Assembly (NCBI GenBank): GCA_964343305.1 | Contig: CAYFJO010000052.1 | Location: 1-38,761, forward strand | Reading direction: 5' to 3' | Length of the DNA: 38,761 bases | Source: CAYFJO01 sp964343305 | GTDB taxonomy: Bacteria; Planctomycetota; Planctomycetia; Pirellulales; Pirellulaceae | In this document: positions 23,719-31,983 of the stretch, in pieces | How positions within the stretch are numbered: the first letter of the stretch is position 1 | How the letters are laid out: each line of letters opens with the position of its first letter | The notes under the pieces: generated by a model | Seen by the model: the letters and a program-made list of their open reading frames with translations, nothing else | What the model was told of the DNA's origin: nothing | Databases searched by the model: none | Made by a program: the position numbers and the translations under genes

Positions 23719-25947
23719 GTGGCGAAACGCGGCAGAACGGAACGTGACCGGGGCGATTCGCAATCGCGCGTGCCCGCCGAAGCGACTGGCCGCAAATCGT
23801 TTCTTGCCGCGAATCAAACACGGATTTTGGTGGGGTTTCTTGTTTGCCTGGCCGGCTACCTGGCTCTTTTCTACTCCGCGCCGTTGACGAAATTGGCGTC
23901 ACCCGAACCGTTGCGCCGGTGGGAGTTCCAGCAAATGGTTGTGCAATACTGGCCGTTCTATCTGGAACTCTGGAGCGGCGGCGATTGGTCGCAATGCGAT
24001 CTGACCGATCGATTGCCAGTCGTGCTGCTGACCGGGTTGATTGTTGGCTTTGGCTGGACAGTAGGACAGATCGCGTTGAACCTGATCGGCGCGACACGTC
24101 AACTGTCTCGCTTGGAAAGCTTCGTGTTTGCGACGGGCGTTGGTCTGAGTGTGTTGTCGTTGTTCACGCTGGCCATTGGACTGGCCGGTGGATTGCAGCC
24201 GCGAATTGTCAAACCTGCTGTGCTCGTCGCGATTGCCATGGCCGCAATCGTCCTGCAACGCACGTATTCAAAACGTGAGCCGAAGGCGCTAGCCTCGGGC
24301 GACGCTGGGAATGACGCCGATCAACCACAACCCGCGGCTAGCGCCGTCGGCTCACAAGAATCGGACTGGCCCGCGACTGCATTGCTGTGCATCGTTCCGT
24401 TCGCACTCGTCATTCTGCTCGGTTCCATGCTGCCACCGCGGGCGTTTGATGTGCGTGAATATCACCTGCAGGTGCCCAAAGAATGGTATCAAAATGGCCA
24501 GATCGATTTCATGCCACACAACATCTATGGCAACATGCCACTAGGCGCGGAGATGCACTCGCTGTTGGCGATGACCATCATGGACGATTGGTGGTGGGGT
24601 GCGATCGTTGGCAAAACGGTGATGGGACTGTTCGCGCCGCTAACGGCGTTGGCACTGTTTGCGATGGGACGACGAATCGCGGGCACGATGGCAGGAGTTG
24701 TCGCGGCATTGGTTTACATCTCAATCCCGTGGACAGCGCTAGTGTCGATGCATGGGCTGAATGAAGGCGTGTTTGGTTTTTACTTTTTGACTGCCGTCTA
24801 CGCGATGTGGCTGTGGACGCATGACGAATCGGCGAGCAACTTGATTCTCTCCGGCTTTCTGGCCGGATCAGCCGTTGCTTGCAAATATCCGGCACTTTTG
24901 TTTGTCGTCATACCGCTACTGTGCTTTGTCGCCGTTCGCTCCGTGAAAGAGCGCACTTTTGCGGAGCAAAAGGCGACCATTTGGTTTTCACTCGCGGTCA
25001 TTTGTGGTTGCGGACTTTGGCTCGGCAAGAATTGGATCCTGACCGGCAATCCAACGTACCCACTGCTATCCAGCATTTTCGGCGGCCACACGTTGACGCC
25101 CGACAAGCTGGCACAATGGCACAGCGCCCACGCAATTCCCGGCTACTCGCTTCAACAACTTGCCGAGAGTTTTTCGCTGGTCCTTTGGAGCAGCGATCTA
25201 AACAGCCCGGTGCTCTATCCACTCGCGATCCTGGCGTTGTTCGTGCGGCGCCACGTGCGAGTGGTGCTGTTGCTCGTCGCGCTGTATCTGTTCGTCATCG
25301 CGTCCTGGTGGCTGGTAACACACCGCCTGGATCGGTTTTGGGTTCCCGTGCTGCCACTTGTGGCGTTGCTGGCTGGAATCGGCGTCACTTGGTTGCATGA
25401 TCAGAATTGGCGGCGAATCGTCATCGCACTGCTCGCGATCGGATCGATTTGCAATTTCATGATGGTCACCTCACGATTGATGCAAAACGAAGTACGTTTC
25501 TTTGTCGCTCTGGACATCTTGCGAGAGGATCGGCCGACGCCAAATATGCCGGTCCCCAGCCGCATGCATCCCGCGCATCAGATTCTAAACCGATCGGACG
25601 ACGTTCAAGGCGTGCTCATGGTAGGCGACGCCCAACCGTTCGATTTAGAAATGCCAGCGCTGTACAACACGTGCTTCGATGAGTGCGTCTTTACGCGATT
25701 AATCGCGGACAAGTCAGCTTCCGAGCGCAAGCGAGCGCTTCACAAAGCGGGCATCTCACATGTGTTAGTCAACTGGAGCGAGTTGGAAAGGTATCGATCG
25801 ACCAGCTATGGATATTCGTCGGACTATGTCCAGCCTGACGTTTTTGAAGAGCTGATTTCCCAGGGTGTGTTAAAACGTCTCCCTATTCCGATGACGCTTA
25901 GCAGCCCCAATCAATGGTACAAGCACATCTACGTGGTGCTTCCGTAG
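23719..25947 (+). CDS. GT-C-type membrane protein, glycosyltransferase-39-like
   Basis: 742 residues from a GTG at 23719 with AAAGG about 10 bases upstream. Around twelve hydrophobic segments are visible (for example ILVGFLVCLAGYLALFYSA, LLCIVPFALVILLGSML, VVLLLVALYLFVIASWWLV). After the third or fourth segment, AFDVREYHLQVPKEWYQNGQ resembles the first-loop acidic motif of GT-C (dolichyl/undecaprenyl-phosphate sugar) transferases. The last 200 residues form a soluble region (VLMVGDAQPFDLEMPAL, ISHVLVNWSELERY). Probable job is transfer of a lipid-linked sugar on the outer face of the inner membrane. The cytoplasm-side loop at residues 186-214 is encoded by the repeat at 24275-24355. It lies upstream of the hopanoid genes but is separated by 241 bases. 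Confidence 0.75.
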   Translation: MAKRGRTERDRGDSQSRVPAEATGRKSFLAANQTRILVGFLVCLAGYLALFYSAPLTKLASPEPLRRWEFQQMVVQYWPFYLELWSGGDWSQCDLTDRLPVVLLTGLIVGFGWTVGQIALNLIGATRQLSRLESFVFATGVGLSVLSLFTLAIGLAGGLQPRIVKPAVLVAIAMAAIVLQRTYSKREPKALASGDAGNDADQPQPAASAVGSQESDWPATALLCIVPFALVILLGSMLPPRAFDVREYHLQVPKEWYQNGQIDFMPHNIYGNMPLGAEMHSLLAMTIMDDWWWGAIVGKTVMGLFAPLTALALFAMGRRIAGTMAGVVAALVYISIPWTALVSMHGLNEGVFGFYFLTAVYAMWLWTHDESASNLILSGFLAGSAVACKYPALLFVVIPLLCFVAVRSVKERTFAEQKATIWFSLAVICGCGLWLGKNWILTGNPTYPLLSSIFGGHTLTPDKLAQWHSAHAIPGYSLQQLAESFSLVLWSSDLNSPVLYPLAILALFVRRHVRVVLLLVALYLFVIASWWLVTHRLDRFWVPVLPLVALLAGIGVTWLHDQNWRRIVIALLAIGSICNFMMVTSRLMQNEVRFFVALDILREDRPTPNMPVPSRMHPAHQILNRSDDVQGVLMVGDAQPFDLEMPALYNTCFDECVFTRLIADKSASERKRALHKAGISHVLVNWSELERYRSTSYGYSSDYVQPDVFEELISQGVLKRLPIPMTLSSPNQWYKHIYVVLP
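24275..24355. repeat. 25-base inverted repeat inside a coding sequence
   Basis: Arms 24275-24299 and 24331-24355 pair at 23 of 25 positions, with a 31-base spacer. The whole element is read in frame as part of a membrane protein (REPKALASGDAGNDADQPQP and following), and the encoded stretch is hydrophilic and low in complexity between two membrane segments. It looks like a palindromic element that landed in a tolerant loop. Confidence 0.85.
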
Positions 25948-25974
25948 CGGTGTAATCGCGTTTACTGGATCAGC

Positions 25975-26089
25975 GAGTAGGTCACACTCTGCGTGACGGA
26001 TGACCATTTCTTCTCGCCAATGAAACAAAGCTCAACCACGCTCTTATTGTGACCAGTCTCCAATTCATCATGCAGAGCATGACCTACTC
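25975..26089. repeat. 22-base inverted repeat upstream of shc
   Basis: Arms 25975-25996 and 26068-26089 pair at 19 of 22 positions over a 71-base spacer. Each arm contains a palindromic core of the form GTCATGCTCTGCATGAC. It fills most of the gap between the membrane glycosyltransferase-like gene and the squalene-hopene cyclase gene. Confidence 0.8.
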
Positions 26090-26188
26090 CTGCTGGCAAC
26101 TAATGCTGTTGCATCGTGTTCGTGAATTCCCTAACTTTACACATGCATTGCTACTGAGTTTCTGCCAGCGGATGGATTGTGAGATGCG

Positions 26189-28276
26189 ATGGATAGCCAG
26201 ATTTCCAACCCAGTTACTTCCGCAACGTCATTCTCGCCAACGGCGGTTGTTGGATCGTCGCAAGCAGAGTCTCCCGAGCTGGTGCTGAGTGTTAATTCGG
26301 CGGTTCGTCGTACAACGGACTGGTTGCTTGCAAATCAACACGACGAGGGCTATTGGTGCGGCGAGCTTGAAGGCGACACGATTCTGGAGAGCGAGTACAT
26401 CTTGCTGTTGGCTTGGCTAGGTCGTGGGGATTCGCCGGTGGTTCGCAAAGCGGCCGCATATATTCTCAAGCAGCAAATGCCATCGGGCGGATGGTCCTTA
26501 TTTCCCGGTGGCGAGATGGAAATCAGCGGATCGGTCAAAGCTTATTTTTCGTTGAAGTTGGCCGGGCATGATCCAAATGCTGAGTATATGAAGCGTGCCC
26601 GCAACGTGATTCGGCAACATGGCGGGGCGGATGCGGTGAACAGCTTCACGCGGTTTTATCTCGCGCTGCTGGGACAGATTTCCTACGACCATTGTCCGGC
26701 CGTTCCGCCGGAAGCTACATTGTTGCCGAGCTGGTTTCCGCTGAGCATTTATCAGATTAGTGCGTGGTCGCGGACGATCCTGGTGCCATTGGCGATCATG
26801 TGGGCACATCGGCCAGTGCGTGAAGTGTCGGCGGAACTCGGAATTGACGAGCTGTTTCTCAAGCCACCCGATGAGTGGCCGCCGCTGAAATGTCCTGGGC
26901 TCAAACGGGAACGGGGGTTGTTTCGTTGGGAATCGGTTTTTCGCTGGATTGACGAGACGCTGAAGTGGTGCGAGCGTTGGGGCATCCGACCGCTTCGCCG
27001 GCGGGCGTTGGCCAAGGCGGAAAACTGGATGCTGGCGCGGCTCAAAGACAGCGATGGTTTGGGCGCCATCTTTCCTCCGATCATTTGGAGCGTCGTGGCG
27101 CTGAAGTGCCTGGACTATGCCGACGATAGCCCGGAAGTGACAGAGAGTCTCCATCAACTGGATGCGCTGATCATCGAGCAAGACGACACCGTGCGGCTGC
27201 AACCCTGCAAGTCGCCGGTTTGGGACACGGTGATTTCTTTGCGAGCGCTGGGTGCCGCGGGTGCGACCGTCGAGCAAGAGCCGATCGCGCGAGCGGTCGA
27301 CTGGTTGCTCGACAAGGAGGTGCGGCGGCGTGGCGATTGGGCGAAGACCGTGAGCGCCGATCCGGGCGGCTGGTACTTTGAATTCAATAACGATTTCTAC
27401 CCCGATGTGGATGACACGATCATGGCCATGATGGCGCTGCGTGATGTGCTGGTCGTCGGCCATGTCTTGGAAGACCGAACTGGCGACATGGCCAGTGCTC
27501 GGCAATTGGCGGGCAAGCTCAAGCCGTCGCCTCATCGCGATGTCTCCACTTCGCGAATCGCCAAAGCCTGTGAACGAGCCCGCTGTTGGACGCTGGCCAT
27601 GCAAAACCGTGACGGTGGCTGGGGAGCGTTCGACAAGGACAACGACCACGAGTTTCTGTGCTACGTCCCATTTGCCGATCACAACGCGATGATCGATCCC
27701 AGCACGCCGGACATCACGGCACGCGTGTTGGAAGCATTGGCCAAGTGGGGAATGACGCTGGATCATCCGGCGGTCGAGCGGGCAGTCGAATATGTTCGCA
27801 ACACGCAGGAAGAGGACGGCAGTTGGTTTGGCCGTTGGGGCGTGAACTATATCTACGGCACGTGGCAAGTGCTGGTCGGGCTGGCGGAGATCGGTGTGCC
27901 ATTGGATGATCCAGCCATTCAACTTGGAGTTGATTGGCTGATCAAACACCAACAACACAGCGGTGGTTGGGGCGAATCGGCCGTAACTTACGAGTATCCC
28001 GAACTATGCGGACAAGGACCGGTTACCGCCTCGCAAACTGCTTGGGCATTACTTGGCCTGATTGCCGCGGGAAAAGTGGATCATCCATCCGTGACAAAGG
28101 GCGTTGAATATCTGCTCAAGACTCAACGATCCGACGGCGGCTGGGACGAGCCGGAGTTTACGGGCACGGGGTTCCCTCGCGTGTTTTATTTGCGTTACCA
28201 CTTGTATCCGATTTACTTTCCTTTGCTGGCGTTGGCAACCTGGCGGGAGAATTTACAAATCCCAAAAAACAAATGA
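26189..28276 (+). CDS. shc: Squalene-hopene cyclase
   Basis: 695 residues, the usual length for the family, from the ATG at 26189. It catalyses cyclisation of squalene to hopene/diplopterol at the cytoplasmic membrane. The catalytic DxDD motif is DVDD at 406-409 (YPDVDDTIM). Several QW-type repeats are visible: QQMPSGGWSLF, MQNRDGGWGAFDKDN, QEEDGSWFGRWG, HQQHSGGWGES, QRSDGGWDEPEFTGTGFP. The last residues (NLQIPKNK) are encoded by the start of the inverted repeat at 28257, so the native C-terminus may have been altered by that element. hpnH follows, giving a hopanoid pair; no other hpn gene is in the window. Confidence 0.96.
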   Translation: MDSQISNPVTSATSFSPTAVVGSSQAESPELVLSVNSAVRRTTDWLLANQHDEGYWCGELEGDTILESEYILLLAWLGRGDSPVVRKAAAYILKQQMPSGGWSLFPGGEMEISGSVKAYFSLKLAGHDPNAEYMKRARNVIRQHGGADAVNSFTRFYLALLGQISYDHCPAVPPEATLLPSWFPLSIYQISAWSRTILVPLAIMWAHRPVREVSAELGIDELFLKPPDEWPPLKCPGLKRERGLFRWESVFRWIDETLKWCERWGIRPLRRRALAKAENWMLARLKDSDGLGAIFPPIIWSVVALKCLDYADDSPEVTESLHQLDALIIEQDDTVRLQPCKSPVWDTVISLRALGAAGATVEQEPIARAVDWLLDKEVRRRGDWAKTVSADPGGWYFEFNNDFYPDVDDTIMAMMALRDVLVVGHVLEDRTGDMASARQLAGKLKPSPHRDVSTSRIAKACERARCWTLAMQNRDGGWGAFDKDNDHEFLCYVPFADHNAMIDPSTPDITARVLEALAKWGMTLDHPAVERAVEYVRNTQEEDGSWFGRWGVNYIYGTWQVLVGLAEIGVPLDDPAIQLGVDWLIKHQQHSGGWGESAVTYEYPELCGQGPVTASQTAWALLGLIAAGKVDHPSVTKGVEYLLKTQRSDGGWDEPEFTGTGFPRVFYLRYHLYPIYFPLLALATWRENLQIPKNK

Positions 28277-28392
28277 CAAACAAATCTCAAATTCCAATTT
28301 TCAAGTTGTCGATCGGGGCGCACACCGTTTCGTGAACTTTGAATTTGGTGCTTGGAGTTTGTTTGGGATTTGTAGTTTGTTATTCGAGATTT
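28257..28392. repeat. Imperfect AT-rich inverted repeat between shc and hpnH
   Basis: Arms of about 41 bases at 28257-28297 and 28352-28392 are imperfect complements (about 19 of the first 24 outer positions pair). They are made of CAAATCCCAAA/TTTGGGATTTG-type units. The left arm encodes the last residues and stop of shc; the right arm ends 7 bases before the GTG of hpnH. Confidence 0.7.
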
Positions 28393-28399
28393 ACACACC

Positions 28400-29536
28400 G
28401 TGTCTGTTCCAATCTCACAAATGTGGACCGTCGCGACCTACGTGCTGCGAAAGAAGCTGACCGGTCAGCGTCGCTATCCCCTCGTCTTGATGCTCGAACC
28501 GCTGATGCGATGCAATTTGTCCTGTGCTGGCTGCGGAAAAATCCAACATCCCGCCGAATTCCTGCGGCGAGAATTGACGCCCCAACAATGTTTCGACGCG
28601 GTCCAACAATGCGGTGTCCCGATCGTTTCTATTCCTGGCGGCGAACCGCTGTTGCATTCAAAGATCGATGAAATTGTCGCGGGGCTCGTCGATCGCAAGA
28701 AGTATGTCTATCTCTGCACGAACGCGATCAAACTGGAAGAGTCTCTCGACAAATTCAGGCCGACGAAGTATCTCGCGTTTTCGGTTCACGTCGATGGTCC
28801 ACGCGAAGAACACGACCACGCGGTTTGTCGCGAGGGCATTTACGATGTTGCCGTCGATGCGATCAAGGCGGCGCGTTCACGTGGTTTTCGCGTCACGACA
28901 AACACCACTCTGTTCACAGACGCGAACGCGGAGCGCATCCGCGGCCACTTTGACGAAATGATGAAGTTGGGTGTCGAGGGGATGATGATCTCGCCCGGAT
29001 ATCCTTACGAAAAAGCTCCGGACCAGGAGCATTTTCTGCGGCGACGACAAACGCAATCGTTGTTTCGCCGGCTGCTTGGTCGTGTACAAAAGTCCTGGCA
29101 ATTCAACCAGACACCGCTGTTTTTGGAGTTTCTCAAGGGCCACTTCGAACTCAATTGCACGCCTTGGGGCAATCCCACGTACAACGTTTTCGGCTGGCAA
29201 AAACCGTGCTATTTGCTGGACGAAGGATACTACGAGACGTTCGACGAGTTAATGCAAGCCACGGACTGGGACTGCTATGGCCACACCAGCGGCAATCCAA
29301 AGTGTACCGATTGTATGGTCCACAGCGGTTATGAGCCCAGCGCGGTGGAAGCAACTTTTGGATCGATGCGGGGGTTTCTGGCTACAGTGCGCCTATCTCT
29401 CTTCGGACCAAAGACATTGGCGGCCGATGAAAATGACGACCCACCACCGCCGGAGCAGCCATTGCAAGCCGTCGATGAGTCGGAAGACGCTGGGCATGTC
29501 TCGTCGGACGATTGTCGTTTGCCGGTGCTTCAATGA
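28400..29536 (+). CDS. hpnH: Adenosyl-hopene synthase HpnH (radical SAM)
   Basis: 378 residues from a GTG at 28400 (MSVPISQMWTVATYVLRKKL). It contains the radical-SAM cluster motif C38-N-L-S-C42-A-G-C45, then SIPGGEPLLH, TNTTLFTDA and SPGYPYEKAPDQ, all as in HpnH. The enzyme adds a 5'-deoxyadenosyl group to hopene, the first step towards extended C35 hopanoids. C-terminal cysteines (CYGHTSGNPKCTDCMVHSGY) are also typical of the family. The final 45 residues are acidic and proline-rich (ENDDPPPPEQPLQAVDE) and look like a lineage-specific tail. It is downstream of shc with 123 bases between, mostly occupied by a repeat; co-transcription is likely. Confidence 0.95.
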   Translation: MSVPISQMWTVATYVLRKKLTGQRRYPLVLMLEPLMRCNLSCAGCGKIQHPAEFLRRELTPQQCFDAVQQCGVPIVSIPGGEPLLHSKIDEIVAGLVDRKKYVYLCTNAIKLEESLDKFRPTKYLAFSVHVDGPREEHDHAVCREGIYDVAVDAIKAARSRGFRVTTNTTLFTDANAERIRGHFDEMMKLGVEGMMISPGYPYEKAPDQEHFLRRRQTQSLFRRLLGRVQKSWQFNQTPLFLEFLKGHFELNCTPWGNPTYNVFGWQKPCYLLDEGYYETFDELMQATDWDCYGHTSGNPKCTDCMVHSGYEPSAVEATFGSMRGFLATVRLSLFGPKTLAADENDDPPPPEQPLQAVDESEDAGHVSSDDCRLPVLQ

Positions 29537-29698
29537 ATTGCCAACAATCCCGAGAATCGACTCAATCGCACCACCGCCGCACGAAAATGGCAACACACGG
29601 CGGCCAGTACGTGGCAGACTGATTGCTTACTTCTTAATCGCAATCTAATTAATGGAGGGAATCTCATCGACGTTGAACTGCTGGGGGCAGAAGATCGA

Positions 29699-30091
29699 AT
29701 GTCGCAACAAGCCAGCGATGCCGCTTTTTTCGATATGGTCCACTCGTTGCTCGAAGAGCAAAAAGAAGGGGACGGCCGCGAGCGACGCCAGCGCGAACGG
29801 CACCAATACAATTGCATTCAACTTCTCGCAGATTTCGATGGCAACAGTATGCCCGCGCAGGCGGATTTTCGCAAAGTCAATTGCCAAGACATTTCGGCGA
29901 CGGGGTTTTCCTATTTCTCTCCGCGTAAGCCGGACACCGATCACGTGATCGTCGCGCTTGGAGCGATCCCGTTTATGTTTTATGTTGCCCAGGTGATGCA
30001 CGCCAATCCGGTCAACAACGACGGGATGGTGGAGTATCTGGTCGGCTGCCGATTGAAGAACCGGTTTACACGCGATGGGCTCGAAGCGTGA
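29699..30091 (+). CDS. PilZ-like small protein
   Basis: 130 residues from the ATG at 29699 (AGAAG upstream). After an acidic helix (FFDMVHSLLEEQKEG) comes ERRQRERHQYNCIQLLADFD and VNCQDISATGFSYFSPRKP, which fits the R-rich motif and the D/N-x-S-x-x-G motif by which PilZ domains bind cyclic di-GMP. The rest is a short beta-barrel (HVIVALGAIPFMFYVAQVMH). There is no signal peptide. The frame is open a little upstream without a clear alternative start. Function would be c-di-GMP-responsive control of an unknown target; no partner is adjacent. Confidence 0.7.
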   Translation: MSQQASDAAFFDMVHSLLEEQKEGDGRERRQRERHQYNCIQLLADFDGNSMPAQADFRKVNCQDISATGFSYFSPRKPDTDHVIVALGAIPFMFYVAQVMHANPVNNDGMVEYLVGCRLKNRFTRDGLEA

Positions 30092-30148
30092 CAAGTCGCC
30101 GCACTTCGAAAATGTGCGGCCATTTCCTGAGCAACGTGGATGGAGCCA

Positions 30149-30236
30149 ACTTCCGAAGTTTTCTTGAACTTCGGAAGTCTGGTTTTGGAAGCAACCTCGA
30201 TTCAAACTTCCGAAGTCTAAGAAGACTTCGGAAGTT
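30149..30236. repeat. Two consecutive perfect hairpins of an ACTTCCGAAGT element
   Basis: Hairpin 1 pairs 30149-30160 with 30167-30178 (12 of 12). Hairpin 2 pairs 30205-30218 with 30223-30236 (14 of 14). Both are built from the 11-base near-palindrome ACTTCCGAAGT or its complement, four copies in all. It lies between the PilZ-like and DUF1570 genes. A further copy is at 16370-16380 and a related hairpin at 37510-37543. Confidence 0.9.
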
Positions 30237-30330
30237 GGTCTCTCCAGCACTCACGACTGCCATAGAATATGGCCGCACGCGCGCGAAATGAACGCTTGAC
30301 ATTTCCCGGCAAACCCGGCATCGTGAATGA

Positions 30331-31791
30331 ATGTTCACTTTCAAGCGACCGCCCGTTTTCGCGTTGTTCGCGATTTCCCTTTCGTTTTGCGGCGACGGCT
30401 TCGCTCAGCCAGGCAATCCGTTTGATCGCGTGGCGGACAGTTCCGCGTGGAAGATGGAACTGTTGATTCGCAGAGACGGAAGAAAGTTTCTGGGATATTT
30501 GCAGGATCGAAGCAAGCAGGAAATCAAGTTTGTTGAAATCAAACGCGAGAAGAACAAACAACTCTATCTGGTCACGCATCATTACCATCCGCGATCGGTG
30601 GCCAACATCATTTCACTTTCCGAGCCGGATCGTGCCGAATTGTTGAAGCGGATCGAGCCGTTGTTGTCCAAGAAGTCGCACGCTCGCATCGAAGCCGGGC
30701 GGATGGAGGACATCGTGCTGGTGGAGAAGAAGGCCGCGGACCAGCAAAGCTATGTGTACGAAGGCGATTGGTTTCAATTGGAGAGCCGGGCCGACGAGGA
30801 AACGACGCGGCGCTGTGTCGTCCGGGTCGAACAGGTGTTTCGGGCCTACAACCAGGTGCTGCCGCCCCTTGTAAGACGCGGCGACAAACTCAGCATCCTG
30901 TTGCACGGATCGATGGACGCCTATCGCGACGACCTTCATCGCCGGCAATTGCGGATTGCCAATCCAGCGTTCTTTTCGACGCAGCAAAATCTCATTGTCG
31001 CGGGTAGCGAACTGACCAGCTATGGCAAGCAGGTGGCGCGCATTCGAGAGACGAACCAAAAGCGTCGTGAGGAGTACGACCGGATGGACGAGCAATTCCG
31101 GCGCCGTTTGGACGAACTTCGCGGCGAGTTACAAAGCGGCGGATATTCAAGTGACGAAATTCGTCTAAGGTTGCGTTTGCTGAACGCCAAATGGAAGGCC
31201 GACAACAAAGTCGACGGGCAGTATTGGCAGATGATGCGGAAGTTGAGTGCCGTTGATCGTCGCAACGAAGCGATGTTTGACGAAGTGACCAACCAGATGT
31301 TTCGGCGGTTGTTTCACGAGGCCTTTCACGCTTACCTGGAAAACTATGTTTTTCCGCAGCGGTCGTTTAACGTGCCACGATGGCTGGACGAGGGCCTGGC
31401 ACAGATTTTTGAAAACAGTCGATTGGACGGCAACACGTTGCGAATCGATGCGCCAGACCGCACGATGTTGCAGTTACTGAAGGAAGATCTATCGAACAAG
31501 CGTCCGTTGTCCATCGCCAAGTTGCTGCGGACACAGGACGCCGCATTCTTGGTCACTCACGATTCCAGTGTGGCAGCCGAGCGACATTATCTTTATTCGT
31601 GGGGACTGGCTTACTTCCTTGTGTTCGAGAAGAACATTCTGAGCGGCGACCAACTGGCGAAATACGTTGCACTCGCCGAAGCTAATAAGGCACCAGTTGC
31701 ACGCTTCAAACAGCTCACCGGCATTTCACTGGATCAATTGCAGCGCGAGTGGCGCGAGTATGTGCTCGATATGAAACTTGGGCCGCGATGA
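30331..31791 (+). CDS. Secreted DUF1570 metallopeptidase-like protein
   Basis: 486 residues with an N-terminal signal peptide (MFTFKRPPVFALFAISLSFC; a cysteine at 20 could make it a lipoprotein, but the lipobox is poor). Residues of about 40-110 form a beta-rich domain (RDGRKFLGYLQDRSKQEIKF). The DUF1570 part has H329-E-A-F-H333 followed by WLDEG at 351-355, which matches the HExxH plus downstream Glu of gluzincin metallopeptidases. A charged helical insert (KRREEYDRMDEQFRRRLDEL) precedes the active site. Substrate is unknown. DUF1570 proteins are especially common in planctomycetes, which supports the taxon call. Confidence 0.85.
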   Translation: MFTFKRPPVFALFAISLSFCGDGFAQPGNPFDRVADSSAWKMELLIRRDGRKFLGYLQDRSKQEIKFVEIKREKNKQLYLVTHHYHPRSVANIISLSEPDRAELLKRIEPLLSKKSHARIEAGRMEDIVLVEKKAADQQSYVYEGDWFQLESRADEETTRRCVVRVEQVFRAYNQVLPPLVRRGDKLSILLHGSMDAYRDDLHRRQLRIANPAFFSTQQNLIVAGSELTSYGKQVARIRETNQKRREEYDRMDEQFRRRLDELRGELQSGGYSSDEIRLRLRLLNAKWKADNKVDGQYWQMMRKLSAVDRRNEAMFDEVTNQMFRRLFHEAFHAYLENYVFPQRSFNVPRWLDEGLAQIFENSRLDGNTLRIDAPDRTMLQLLKEDLSNKRPLSIAKLLRTQDAAFLVTHDSSVAAERHYLYSWGLAYFLVFEKNILSGDQLAKYVALAEANKAPVARFKQLTGISLDQLQREWREYVLDMKLGPR

Positions 31792-31802
31792 GTGTGTGCT
31801 TC

Positions 31803-31983
31803 GTAGCCGAACTCGCCAAGAGTTTGGTCTTTGGCGGTTGCAGCTTTTTGATGTACCAAATGTAGCTGGATTCGTGAGAATTCAGCCGGTTCACCTGAAC
31901 TCTTACGAGCCCAGCTACCGGTACACTATTTTCCTGCAATCGCTTTTGCGTTGATGGCCGAAAACCTTGGCGGCTGTCGCTAC
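31803..31983. repeat. Nested inverted repeats at the convergent ends of two genes
   Basis: The inner pair 31862-31885 / 31895-31918 matches at 20 of 24 positions around a 9-base loop. An outer, more diverged pair (31803-31827 and 31957-31983) shares GTAGC at its ends and CGCCAAG inside. The outer right arm covers the stop codon of the histidine kinase. As it stands between convergent genes it may also terminate both transcripts. Confidence 0.75.

Noticed and set aside
24060..24075. TAGGACAGAT inside the membrane protein gene, matching the arm start of the repeat at 23610
   Set aside because: Only 10 bases match, with no second arm; likely coincidence within coding sequence.
26498..27958. 486-residue minus-strand open frame inside shc
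   Set aside because: The plus strand encodes an unmistakable squalene-hopene cyclase; the antisense frame is a by-product of GC-rich codon use.
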